Positions 48,832 to 57,216 of a stretch of 64,000 nt of DNA are shown here, one piece after another. The translations under genes and the position numbers were made by a program. Location of the stretch: positions 62,001 to 126,000 of the forward strand of contig NZ_MAFQ01000009.1 in assembly GCF_002013895.1 (NCBI RefSeq). The letters run 5' to 3'. The stretch's first letter is position 1. Each line of letters starts with the position of its first letter. Source of the stretch: Mycobacteroides franklinii (GTDB lineage: Bacteria > Actinomycetota > Actinomycetes > Mycobacteriales > Mycobacteriaceae). The notes under the pieces are model-generated. The model was not told the origin of the DNA, did no database searches, and saw only the letters and a list, made by a program, of their open reading frames with translations.

Positions 48832-49272
48832 CTAGCGGTCAGATTCGACTCGCTTCTTCAGATCCTTGAGCGCGGAATCGGTGATCTTGCGTTCGGCCTT
48901 GCGCTTGAGCATTCCGATCATCGGAATTTGAAGGTCGACCGCGAGCTCATAGGTCACCTCGGTTCCAGACCCTTTGGCCGCCAAGAGGTATGTCCCCTCC
49001 AGCGAACGCAACAGGGAGCTTTCCGCCAGGGTCCAGCTGACCTTTCGGCCATCCGGGGACCACACATACTCCAGGACCTGGGTGTCCTTGAGAACACCGG
49101 CGTCCAACACCAACCGGGCCCGTTTGACCCTGCCCTCCGAATCGGTGTCGAGCACCTCGGTTTCCTTGTACTCCGACACCCATTCCGGGTAGGCGCCGAT
49201 ATCGGCGATCACCGCCATCACCTTGCCGGGCTCGGCATCGATGGCAATCGTTTGGGTAGTCTTCTCAGCCAC
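48832..49272 (-). CDS. SRPBCC family protein (Rv2185c-like)
   Basis: A 146-aa START-like fold: TQTIAIDAEPGKVMAVIADI and AYPEWVSEYKETEVLD at the N-terminus, and the C-terminal helix ITDSALKDLKKRVES. GTG at 49272; the longer frame lacks a domain. Co-oriented with the ATPase (19 bp) and divergent from the deazaflavin oxidoreductase. It probably binds a lipid or polyketide-like ligand. Confidence 0.88.
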   Translation of the reverse strand: MAEKTTQTIAIDAEPGKVMAVIADIGAYPEWVSEYKETEVLDTDSEGRVKRARLVLDAGVLKDTQVLEYVWSPDGRKVSWTLAESSLLRSLEGTYLLAAKGSGTEVTYELAVDLQIPMIGMLKRKAERKITDSALKDLKKRVESDR

Positions 49273-49354
49273 CTGACAGACGCTACCCTTCTCGTTGGCG
49301 CTCGGATACTCCCATCCTGGCAATTCGCTGCGGCCCCACGAAGGAGAGACGCCC

Positions 49355-49783
49355 ATGAGCCGTCTGGTGGCGAAGGTGCTCGGTGTGCACCAGCAGATCT
49401 ACATCGCTTCGAAAGGCTATCTGGGTCATCGCGTTCCGGGGATGGCGCCGAGCCTGCTAGTGACCTCGATCGGCGCCAGGACCGGAGCGCAGCGGATCAA
49501 CTCGCTGACCTATGTGCGGGACGGTAACAATCTCGTCATCGTGGCCTCGAACGGCGGCGCTCGGCGCAATCCCGCGTGGTATCACAACCTCAGGGCTCAC
49601 CCCGATGTGCAGGTGCAGCTGGGCAGGGATAAGCGCCGGGTCCGGGCCAGCGCCCTACTACCCGGCGACGCCGACTATGAGCGGCTGTGGAAGTTGGCCG
49701 ACACCAACAACTCTGGGCATTACAGCGCGTATCAGCGGGCAACCTCCCGCCCCATCCCGGTGGTCGTGCTCGCCCCAGCCTGA
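49355..49783 (+). CDS. Deazaflavin (F420)-dependent nitroreductase-family protein
   Basis: A 142-aa split beta-barrel of the DDN family: MAPSLLVTSIGARTGAQR (F420 phosphate loop), NNLVIVASNGGARRNPAWYHNL and the C-terminal RATSRPIPVVVLAP. AAGGAGA precedes the ATG at 49355. It is flanked by minus-strand genes and is absent at this point in Mtb as far as I recall. Convergent with the next gene: the two stop codons abut in a TGATCA palindrome. Confidence 0.9.
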   Translation: MSRLVAKVLGVHQQIYIASKGYLGHRVPGMAPSLLVTSIGARTGAQRINSLTYVRDGNNLVIVASNGGARRNPAWYHNLRAHPDVQVQLGRDKRRVRASALLPGDADYERLWKLADTNNSGHYSAYQRATSRPIPVVVLAPA

Positions 49784-50179
49784 TCAGGCCTGGGGTACCC
49801 ACGACTCACCGATCGGCCGGCCGGCCTCGAGCTGCTGCTTGACCCCGAAGGCGAACCGTTTCCCGGCGACACGACGGGCATGATTGAGCTGGGCCAGATT
49901 CAGCTTGCGTGCCTGCGCGGCATTGGCGCCGGCAGGCTCCGCATGCAGGAAGTAGTGCAGGATCGCCCCGTCGAGGACGGGCTCCAGCCACACCTCCATC
50001 GTGCCGGTGAGCGGCCCGGCGACCGTCCAGCGGATGCCCTTCTCGCCGCGCTCCTCGACAACATTGAGCTGCAGGTCAGGCCACCAACGGCGCCAATCCG
50101 CGGGGCTGGAGATGGCGCGGCCGATGTCCGCGGGATCTGCGGCGATAAAGGTCTGATCGGCGACCTGGATGCTGTTCAT
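49784..50179 (-). CDS. SRPBCC/polyketide-cyclase-like protein (Rv2186c-like)
   Basis: 131 aa; NSIQVADQTFIAADPADIGRAI opens a START-like fold with WRRWWPDLQLNVVEERG and the C-terminal helix RRVAGKRFAFGVKQQL. ATG at 50179. Divergent from fadD15 with 81 bp between. Counterpart of the small Mtb gene next to fadD15; the ligand is unknown. Confidence 0.85.
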   Translation of the reverse strand: MNSIQVADQTFIAADPADIGRAISSPADWRRWWPDLQLNVVEERGEKGIRWTVAGPLTGTMEVWLEPVLDGAILHYFLHAEPAGANAAQARKLNLAQLNHARRVAGKRFAFGVKQQLEAGRPIGESWVPQA

Positions 50180-50260
50180 CGCCGACAAGCTTAAGCCCCG
50201 CCGTCGAGGGAAATACGGCAACGCCTTCGACGATCTTGAGGCCACGACTAGTCTAGGCGG

Positions 50261-52072
50261 GTGCGAGAGTTCAGCGTTCCTGCCCCATTCACCGTCGAAG
50301 ACAACGCATCGGTTGTTCATGCCGTCTACGACTACGAGCGTGAAGACCCCAACCAGGCGGCGTTCTCCCGTCTTGTCGACGGCACCTGGACGCCCGTCAC
50401 CTACGCGGAGGCCGCGGCGGAGATCCGCGCGGTGGCCAATGGCCTCATCGCCAAGGGCGTGGCGCCCGGCGACCGCGTGGCCCTGATCTCCGCGACACGA
50501 TACGAGTGGACGATCATCGACTACGCGGTGCTGTCGATCGGTGCCATCACCGTGCCGATCTACGAGACATCCTCGGCCGATCAGGTCCGCTGGGTGCTCC
50601 AAGATTCCGCCGCGGTGGTGCTGTTCGTGGAATCCGATGCCCATGCCAAGATCGCCGAAGAACTGGCACCGGAACTGCCCAACCTGCGCACCGTGTTTCA
50701 CATCGCCAACTCGAGCGCACCCGCAGCCCTCGACGAGCTCGCCGCGGCGGGCACCGGGGTGGACCCCGCCGAACTCGACGGCCGGCTGGCCGCCATCAAG
50801 GCGACCGATCCGGCGACACTCATCTATACCTCCGGCACCACCGGACGCCCCAAGGGCTGCCAGCTCACCCATTCCAACCTGGTGTACGAAACCCGTGGTG
50901 CGCGTGCGGTTTTCCCCGACTACCTGCAAAAGGGCAGCCGAACACTGATCTTCCTGCCGCTGGCTCACGTGTTGGCACGCGGCATCGCGATGGCCTGCTT
51001 CCAGTCCAAGGTCAGCGTCGGATTCACCAGCGATATCAAAACCCTGGTGCCGACGTTCGGGGTCTTCAAGCCGACCTTCATCGTCTCGGTCCCCCGCATC
51101 TTCGAGAAGGTCTACAACACCGCTCGCCAGAACGCCCAGAACGACGGCAAGGGAAAGATTTTCGATGCCGCCGCCGATACCGCCATCGAATACAGCGAGG
51201 CGCTGGACAAGGGCGGCCCGGGCATCGTGCTGCGCGCCAAACGGGCCGCCTTCGACAAGCTGGTCTACGGCAAGCTGCGCGCCGCGCTCGGCGGCGAATG
51301 CGTGGCGTCGATCTCCGGCGGTGCCCCGCTGGGCGCCCGGCTGGGTCACTTCTACCGCGGCGTCGGCCTGACAATCTACGAGGGCTACGGCCTCACCGAG
51401 ACGACGGCCGCCTGCGCGGTGAACGTCATCGGTGGTCTCAAGATCGGCAGTGTCGGAAGGCCATTGCCCGGTAACGCCGTCAAGATCGCCGAGGACGGCG
51501 AGCTGTTGATATCCGGTGGCGTGGTGTTCAGCGGTTACTGGAATAACGAGACCGCCACCAGCGAGTCGCTCGTGGATGGCTGGTTCCACACCGGCGATCT
51601 GGGGGCCATCGACGAGGACGGTTTCGTCACCATCACCGGTCGCAAGAAGGAAATCATCGTCACCGCCGGCGGCAAGAATGTCGCACCCGCGGTGCTGGAG
51701 GACCAGTTGCGCGCTCACCCGCTGATCAGCCAGGCCATGGCGGTGGGCGACAAGCAGCCCTTCATCGGCGCTCTCATCACCATCGACCCGGAGGCCATCG
51801 ACGGCTGGAAACAGCGCAACGGCAAGCCTGCCGACGCCACCGTCGCCGACCTGGTTGAGGATCCCGATCTACTCGCGGAGATCGGGACCGCCGTGAAGGC
51901 GGCCAATCAGGTTGTCTCCCATGCCGAAGCAATCAAGAAGTTCCGGATCCTGCCGGTCGACTTCACCGAAGCCACCGGCGAGATGACGCCGACACTCAAG
52001 GTGAAGCGCAATGTGGTGGCCGAGAAGTTCGCCGCCGACATCGACGCGATCTACTCGGGGTCACCCGAATAA
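50261..52072 (+). CDS. fadD15: Long-chain fatty-acid--CoA ligase FadD15
   Basis: A 603-aa adenylating enzyme activating fatty acids to acyl-CoA. ANL motifs: [11 protein letters not shown] (P-loop), [25 protein letters not shown] and [17 protein letters not shown] (A8/hinge), ending in the LKVKRNVV catalytic-Lys region. GTG start. Position and size match Mtb Rv2187. The last 22 bp overlap the decayed frame on the other strand. Confidence 0.96.
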   Translation: MREFSVPAPFTVEDNASVVHAVYDYEREDPNQAAFSRLVDGTWTPVTYAEAAAEIRAVANGLIAKGVAPGDRVALISATRYEWTIIDYAVLSIGAITVPIYETSSADQVRWVLQDSAAVVLFVESDAHAKIAEELAPELPNLRTVFHIANSSAPAALDELAAAGTGVDPAELDGRLAAIKATDPATLIYTSGTTGRPKGCQLTHSNLVYETRGARAVFPDYLQKGSRTLIFLPLAHVLARGIAMACFQSKVSVGFTSDIKTLVPTFGVFKPTFIVSVPRIFEKVYNTARQNAQNDGKGKIFDAAADTAIEYSEALDKGGPGIVLRAKRAAFDKLVYGKLRAALGGECVASISGGAPLGARLGHFYRGVGLTIYEGYGLTETTAACAVNVIGGLKIGSVGRPLPGNAVKIAEDGELLISGGVVFSGYWNNETATSESLVDGWFHTGDLGAIDEDGFVTITGRKKEIIVTAGGKNVAPAVLEDQLRAHPLISQAMAVGDKQPFIGALITIDPEAIDGWKQRNGKPADATVADLVEDPDLLAEIGTAVKAANQVVSHAEAIKKFRILPVDFTEATGEMTPTLKVKRNVVAEKFAADIDAIYSGSPE

Positions 52073-52416
52073 CGAAGTCGGTACACGATGAAGCTGGGTG
52101 AGTCGACGACGTTGCGCAGCTCCACCTGGGCGAGCGGGCGTCTCCAAAAGTGCTGAGTCACCCAGACATCCGGCCTAGGTCCAGGTATCACTGACCAGCT
52201 GGCGCTGATCGGGCAGCGGGGCGCCAAAAGGATGGTCCCGCGCGAGGACCACCCATCCTCCAGGACGCGGGACCCGCACGAAGGAGGCGAGCGAACATGT
52301 CACGCCGTCGCGCTTGCGGCGTGAGGACTTCGGCCAGATCGGCCACCGGCAGACTGGCCCGGGAACCGCAGCGCTGACGAGCCTGATCGATGCTCTGCCG
52401 GGTCCACGAACCCAGG
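52051..52416 (-). pseudogene. Frame-broken remnant between fadD15 and pimB'
   Basis: Three consecutive minus-strand frames read as protein-like: SWTRQSIDQARQRCGS...LTPQARRRD, then VPRPGGWVVLARDHPFG, then RPDVWVTQHFWRRPLAQVEL to a TAG at 52051. No single frame spans them and no ribosome site is seen. Together they resemble the end of a Rossmann-type enzyme; the PRPGGW segment recalls a class I methyltransferase. The identity is a guess. It looks like a dead gene with at least two frameshifts, or a sequence error. Confidence 0.5.
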
Positions 52417-53574
52417 TTATGCGGACCCGCTGACCAGCTCCGCGAATCGGGCGGCATGGTGATCCCAGCGCCAGTTCTCGGTCACCCAGGTGCGCCCTGC
52501 CGAGCCCATCATGGCGGCACGCGCCGGATCGGACAGAATCTGGACGATCGCGTCGGTGATCGCGCGCACCGATCTGCCGTCGACGACGATTCCCGTTTCG
52601 CCATCGCGCACAGTCTCCGGTGCACCCCCCGAATCTCCGGCCACCACCGGCACACCGCAGGCCGAGGCCTCCAGGAAGACGATTCCCAGCCCCTCGACAT
52701 CCAGCCCCGCCCCGCGCGTGCGGCAGGGCATCGCGAAGACATCTGCCATCGCGTGATGAGCGGGTAGCTCCTCCCATGGCACGCTGCCGGTGAACACCAC
52801 ATGCTCATCGACGCCGACGCGATTGGCCAATGCCCGCAACGGTTCCGCGTACGGCCCACCGCCCACGATCACCAGTGCCGCTCCATCCACACGTTCCCGG
52901 ATCGCGGGCAGCGCCTCGATGAGCATGTCCTGCCCCTTACGCGGAACCAGCCGAGAGACGCACACGATGGTCGGCCGGTCGCCGAGCCCATAGCGACTTC
53001 GCAGTTCCTCGCGTGCGGCCCGGTCCGGGCGAAACCTATCGGTGTCGACACCGGCAGGCAGATGTTCCAGGGCGGCGCGCGGGCCGAAAGCTGAGGCGAA
53101 ACGCCCGCGGGTGTAGCGGCTGACGTAGGTGATCACATCGGTGGTGTCCCCGATCTGCCGCAGCGCGGACCGCGCAACCGGGAGCATCGACCAGCCCACC
53201 TCGTGCCCATGCGTACTGGCAGCCGTCACGGAGGCCCCCGCCGCCTTCGCCGCCGAGGACAACAGCGCGAGCGGCGCGGCCGCGCCGAACCACACCACAT
53301 CGGAACGCTGTGACGTGATGAGGTCCACCATGCGCTGGCGGACACCGGGACTGGGCAGCATCAGCGATGTCGGATGACGCACCACCTGGTACTCCGCGGC
53401 GGCGTCGTAACGCTCACACCCTTTCCACCGCGGTGCATAGACGGTGACCTCGTGCGATCCGGCCAGACGGGTCACCAGCTCCTGCAGGTACGACTGGATA
53501 CCGCCGGGCCTGGGCGGAAAATCGTTGGTGACCAACAAGATCCGTTGCCGCTGGCCGCCAGGGTGAAATGTCAC
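52417..53574 (-). CDS. pimB: PI-monomannoside alpha-(1-6) mannosyltransferase PimB'
   Basis: GT4 retaining transferase (385 aa) adding the second mannose to phosphatidylinositol mannoside from GDP-mannose, at the inner membrane face. PRPGGIQSYLQELV in the N-terminal Rossmann domain, VCVSRLVPRKGQDMLIEAL, and GLGIVFLEASACGVPVVAG with the EX7E donor site. GTG at 53574; the longer frame upstream is antisense-like. Counterpart of Rv2188c. Confidence 0.93.
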   Translation of the reverse strand: MTFHPGGQRQRILLVTNDFPPRPGGIQSYLQELVTRLAGSHEVTVYAPRWKGCERYDAAAEYQVVRHPTSLMLPSPGVRQRMVDLITSQRSDVVWFGAAAPLALLSSAAKAAGASVTAASTHGHEVGWSMLPVARSALRQIGDTTDVITYVSRYTRGRFASAFGPRAALEHLPAGVDTDRFRPDRAAREELRSRYGLGDRPTIVCVSRLVPRKGQDMLIEALPAIRERVDGAALVIVGGGPYAEPLRALANRVGVDEHVVFTGSVPWEELPAHHAMADVFAMPCRTRGAGLDVEGLGIVFLEASACGVPVVAGDSGGAPETVRDGETGIVVDGRSVRAITDAIVQILSDPARAAMMGSAGRTWVTENWRWDHHAARFAELVSGSA

Positions 53575-53593
53575 AGCACCTACCGTACTGGGC

Positions 53594-54766
53594 CTACCGT
53601 AGTGGACGGGTGCCGAGCCAGCTCTGCCACTGACGTACCAGCGTCGTCTCGTCGATGCCCAGCACCCGCTTGATCGCCTCGCCCTGCGCCTCCGGCACAA
53701 TCCCGGCCCCGTACCGGTACAGCTGCACAAGCTTGGGCTCGCCGAAGGTTTCGGCGACGTACTGCGCCACCGACCAGGCCTCCTCGTAGGCCTGTGTTCG
53801 GCGCTCCCCCGGACTGTCGATGTCCTCGTCGGTGGGCAGATGATCCGGAATCCGACCCGCGGCAAGGGCATTCGCCAACGTCGGCGCGGCGTTGCGGAAG
53901 GGGGTACCGCTACCGCGACGGCCGTTGTAGTCGGCCACTCCCTCCACCAGCCACAGCGGCGCATGGTCTCCGGTGACCGTGCGGGCGGCAGCGTGGAAGA
54001 GCTCGTGGCGCAGCACCACACGGAACTGATCGGCCGGCAATCCGGCAGATCCGGGGGCGAATATCACCCGCTGCCCTACCGCGACTCCACCGTCGACCCG
54101 GTCGGCGACGGCCGCCCCGGCTATACCGTCGGTACGTTCGCCGCCGACAAGAGCGGCGAACTCTGCGTCGGTCCCCACCGCGACGAACAGGATCCCCGAA
54201 TATCCTTGCGACCCCCAAAACGCCGACAGGGACGTCATGGCGCCGTCGATCTCGGCGACGATCCGCGGCGCGACCGCCGACCTGGGATGCCCGAGCACCA
54301 CCACTTCCCTGTCCCCCGACCTCTTCCGCGTCTCCACCACCGGCGCGAACTGCCACGGCACGGCGATGTCGCTGGCGTCGAACAACCGCCAGGCATCGTT
54401 GTCACGCGACACCCCGATGGTGACGGGGCGCTGGACAGCAACCTTGTCCACCCCGCTGACCGCATAGAACAGCGACGCGTCGAGCTTCCATTGTTGTTGC
54501 GAGGCAATGGGATCGGCCGGAACCTCGGCGGCAGTTCGGTATTCGAACGTATCGGTCTTGAGCTGCGAGAGATTCGCCTGCAGTGTCAGTTGCGTTTCGA
54601 TGAACGCGGGCTTGTCCGGGGCGAGCACGGCCCGCAGCGCCGCGGCATCGTTGGCACGCAGCGCCTGGGAATAGCGCATGAGCAGCGCTTGAATCGATGT
54701 GCGCGCATCATCGGCCGGTACGGCAGGTTGCGCCCGACAACCCCCGCACACGATCAGCAGGGCCAC
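53594..54766 (-). CDS. Putative secreted HExxH metalloprotease-like lipoprotein
   Basis: A 390-aa protein with HELFHAA at 254-260 and Glu275 in VEGVADY, the HExxH...E zinc-ligand pattern of peptidase MA (gluzincin)-like proteins. The N-terminal region is a NTF2-like module (~20-130). The annotated GTG at 54766 leaves only ten residues before Cys10 (GGC). An in-frame CTG at 54793 would add an Arg-Arg n-region and complete a lipoprotein signal, overlapping the ripC stop (CTGA). Proteolysis is inferred from motifs only. Confidence 0.8.
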   Translation of the reverse strand: MALLIVCGGCRAQPAVPADDARTSIQALLMRYSQALRANDAAALRAVLAPDKPAFIETQLTLQANLSQLKTDTFEYRTAAEVPADPIASQQQWKLDASLFYAVSGVDKVAVQRPVTIGVSRDNDAWRLFDASDIAVPWQFAPVVETRKRSGDREVVVLGHPRSAVAPRIVAEIDGAMTSLSAFWGSQGYSGILFVAVGTDAEFAALVGGERTDGIAGAAVADRVDGGVAVGQRVIFAPGSAGLPADQFRVVLRHELFHAAARTVTGDHAPLWLVEGVADYNGRRGSGTPFRNAAPTLANALAAGRIPDHLPTDEDIDSPGERRTQAYEEAWSVAQYVAETFGEPKLVQLYRYGAGIVPEAQGEAIKRVLGIDETTLVRQWQSWLGTRPLR

Positions 54767-54789
54767 CGCGAAGAGCGGTGCGCAGCGCC

Positions 54790-55932
54790 TCAGTAGCGAC
54801 GCGCGTTGTAGATCGGGCCGGACGACGTGATCGGCACGACCGCGACCGGAACGCCATAGGTGGAGGCGTGCACCATCATGCCGTTGCCGACATAGATACC
54901 CGTGTGTGAGGCATCCCCGTAGAAGTTGATGACATCACCAGGCTGCAGTTCACTCAGCGAAACGGGCGTACCGCCACGCGCCAGCGCCTGGCTGGAATGC
55001 GGCAGCGAGACACCTTGCTGACCGTAGGCCCACATGACCAGGCCCGAGCAGTCGAAGGCGTTGGGGCCCGAACCGCCCCATGAGTACGGCGCGCCGATCC
55101 GGGTCAGTGCGGCCGCGACGGCGTTCGCACCCACCGCGGATCCGCCACCGCCGATCGCGGCTTCCGGTGCGGGTGCCGCGGCAGCGGCCTGCATCAACGG
55201 CTCGGGCGCATCGGCGTCGCCCGGTTCCGCCAGAGGCGGTGGGGGCACGGGCGCCGGTGCCGCCAACTGCGCACGCTGACCGGGGCTCAGGGTGTTGTAC
55301 TGCGACTTGACGACCGCGATCTGCACCTGCAGCTGGCTCTGCTTGGCCTGCAGCGAGGCACGCACGTTCTTGGCTTGCTCGGCGGCCACCCGCGCCGCCT
55401 CTGCGGCGTCACGGGACCGCTGCTCGGCCTCGTCGGCCGAAGCCTGGGCAGAGCGATAGTTGTCCATCCGGCTGCGCATCTCGCCGCCCACCGTGCGCTG
55501 CACGGACAGCTGATCGATCAGATTCTGCGGCGAATTGGACGTCAGCACGGCGCCGTAACCACTGGTGGTACCACCCATGTAGGCGGCGACCATGGCCTTG
55601 TTGACATCAACTTGGTAGGTGGACACCGCCATGCGCGCGGCCTTCGCGACGGCCTCGTCGGCGAGAACCGACTTCTCGGCATCGCGCTGAGCGGCCAGCT
55701 TGGCATCGAGATCGATTTTCGCCGTGTTAGCTGCCTCAGAGGTTGCCTCGGCCTGGCGAGAGAGCTCGTTGAGCTTCTTCACGGCGTCGTTGTTGGGGTC
55801 GGCGGCGGCGGTCTGTCCGCCCGCAAATACCCCTCCGACCAGCGCGGCAGCAGTCAGCGCGAGCATTGTGCGGCGCAGCGGAGAGGGCGTCAGTCGATCC
55901 GAATGATTTCGAAGAAGACGCCCGACACTCAC
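54790..55932 (-). CDS. ripC: Peptidoglycan endopeptidase RipC (NlpC/P60)
   Basis: A secreted 380-aa hydrolase: signal peptide (~20-44, cleavage near TAAADP), a long periplasmic coiled coil (~48-215), a Pro/Ala linker, then a C-terminal NlpC/P60 domain with Cys295 (DCSGL), His343 (SHTGIY) and His355 (VHASTYG). It cuts the D-Glu-mDAP bond of stem peptides; in Mtb it is activated by FtsEX through the coiled coil. Counterpart of Rv2190c. The upstream 180 bp contain no gene. Confidence 0.96.
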   Translation of the reverse strand: MSVGRLLRNHSDRLTPSPLRRTMLALTAAALVGGVFAGGQTAAADPNNDAVKKLNELSRQAEATSEAANTAKIDLDAKLAAQRDAEKSVLADEAVAKAARMAVSTYQVDVNKAMVAAYMGGTTSGYGAVLTSNSPQNLIDQLSVQRTVGGEMRSRMDNYRSAQASADEAEQRSRDAAEAARVAAEQAKNVRASLQAKQSQLQVQIAVVKSQYNTLSPGQRAQLAAPAPVPPPPLAEPGDADAPEPLMQAAAAAPAPEAAIGGGGSAVGANAVAAALTRIGAPYSWGGSGPNAFDCSGLVMWAYGQQGVSLPHSSQALARGGTPVSLSELQPGDVINFYGDASHTGIYVGNGMMVHASTYGVPVAVVPITSSGPIYNARRY

Positions 55933-56113
55933 TGACTACATCCCTTTACTGCAATTTGATCGCCACGAACCACGGCGCTGATAGGTCTCAGATAGGTTAC
56001 GAAATGGCATCGGCGTTGTCCACCGCAGTGTGGAACGACGTCAACGTCGCGTAAGCGCCGGTTCTCCTCCCCGTTCCCGGGGCGGGCCATCACGTACCTC
56101 TTTCGAGTGTGCC

Positions 56114-56335
56114 TTATGCGACTCCGGCATCGGGCGTCTTCGCCGAAACAGGCGTGTCGTAGGTGCGCTGAATCGGCACCAAACGCAGCCTGGGTGCCAT
56201 CCCGGCGTCAGCCAATACGGCCAGCGCGGCGCGCTCGTCATCGGCGAGTGTCTGGGGCACTCCTAACAGCACGCTGACCACGCAGTCTTCGCATCCCGGG
56301 CCGCGCATAGCGCAATCGTCACAATCAATGAGCAT
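56114..56335 (-). CDS. Cys-rich 73-aa protein
   Basis: Begins MLIDCDDCAMRGPGCEDCVV: four Cys spaced C-X2-C-X6-C-X2-C within the first 20 residues, typical of a small zinc or Fe-S knuckle. A helical C-terminal half follows. An excellent AGGAGG site lies 4 nt before the ATG. It is divergent from the methyltransferase gene 92 bp away. I know no name for it; a conserved mycobacterial mini-protein is likely. Confidence 0.8.
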   Translation of the reverse strand: MLIDCDDCAMRGPGCEDCVVSVLLGVPQTLADDERAALAVLADAGMAPRLRLVPIQRTYDTPVSAKTPDAGVA

Positions 56336-56427
56336 GGCTCCTCCTATCCCTTGAGTCGTTCTTTCAGGTTCGAGCGGACGGTAACCGCGCCCACCGACAA
56401 GTAGGCGTTCCCTGGCACGCTGGCGGT

Positions 56428-57180
56428 ATGACCGAACAGCAGCAGCCAGTGCACACCGACCGGCGCCGGGCGGAGTCGTTCGGAGGCTCCGCCGACGCGT
56501 ACGACAGTCACCGTCCCCGCTATCCACAGCCACTGATCGATGAGTTGATCTCCGGAGGGCGCCCGCATGCCCTTGACGTCGGAGCAGGCACCGGCATCGC
56601 GGCAGCACAGCTCGTCGCCGCCGGCGCCCAGGTGCTCGCTGTCGAACCGGACGCCCGGATGGCACGGATAACGGCCGGGAAGGGCATCGACGTCGAGGTG
56701 GCCACCTTCGAGGACTGGCAGCCGGCGGGCCGCACATTCGACCTGGTGCTCTTCGCCCAGTCCTTTCACTGGGTGGAGCCCACCGCTGCGCTACAGAAGG
56801 TGTTGACGGTGCTTGTCCCCGGTGGCCGGCTCGCGCTGGTGTGGAACCGCATCGAACCCACCGCGCCGGCCCAGGCCGACTTGGACGCCATCTACGCCGA
56901 TTTCATGGACACCGCGAAGCGCCCGTCCATCGGCACCGAGGACACGGTGACTCCAATCATCGAGAAATCCGGATACCAGGTGCGGCATCTGCGCTTCGCG
57001 GAGCAGAAGCATTTCTCCACCCAGGCGTACCTGGACATGGTGTTCACCTACTCCAATCACCTCACGCTCGACCCGGCCGCACGCGGCGTGCTGCGGTCCC
57101 GCCTGGAAGAGACGATCGGAGACGACGGCGTCGACACCAAGAACGACGCACTCGCACTGATCTGCACCCCCGTGGCGTGA
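56428..57180 (+). CDS. Class I SAM-dependent methyltransferase
   Basis: 250 aa, Methyltransf_11 fold: HALDVGAGTGIAAAQL (SAM motif I), VLAVEPDARM (post-I), FDLVLFAQSFHWVEP (motif II/III) and VLVPGGRLALVWNR. No signal or membrane segment. ATG start. It lies between the Cys-rich gene and the exonuclease fusion. The FAQSFHWVEP signature is shared with many small-molecule O-methyltransferases; the substrate is unknown. Confidence 0.9.
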   Translation: MTEQQQPVHTDRRRAESFGGSADAYDSHRPRYPQPLIDELISGGRPHALDVGAGTGIAAAQLVAAGAQVLAVEPDARMARITAGKGIDVEVATFEDWQPAGRTFDLVLFAQSFHWVEPTAALQKVLTVLVPGGRLALVWNRIEPTAPAQADLDAIYADFMDTAKRPSIGTEDTVTPIIEKSGYQVRHLRFAEQKHFSTQAYLDMVFTYSNHLTLDPAARGVLRSRLEETIGDDGVDTKNDALALICTPVA

Positions 57181-57216
57181 TCTCTACATGTCAGTCCTGA
57201 GGCCTACGGTCACGTC

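Noticed and set aside
49784..51718. A 644-codon minus-strand frame
   Set aside because: Only its last 131 codons (start 50179) are a real gene. The rest is antisense to fadD15 and reads as low-complexity.
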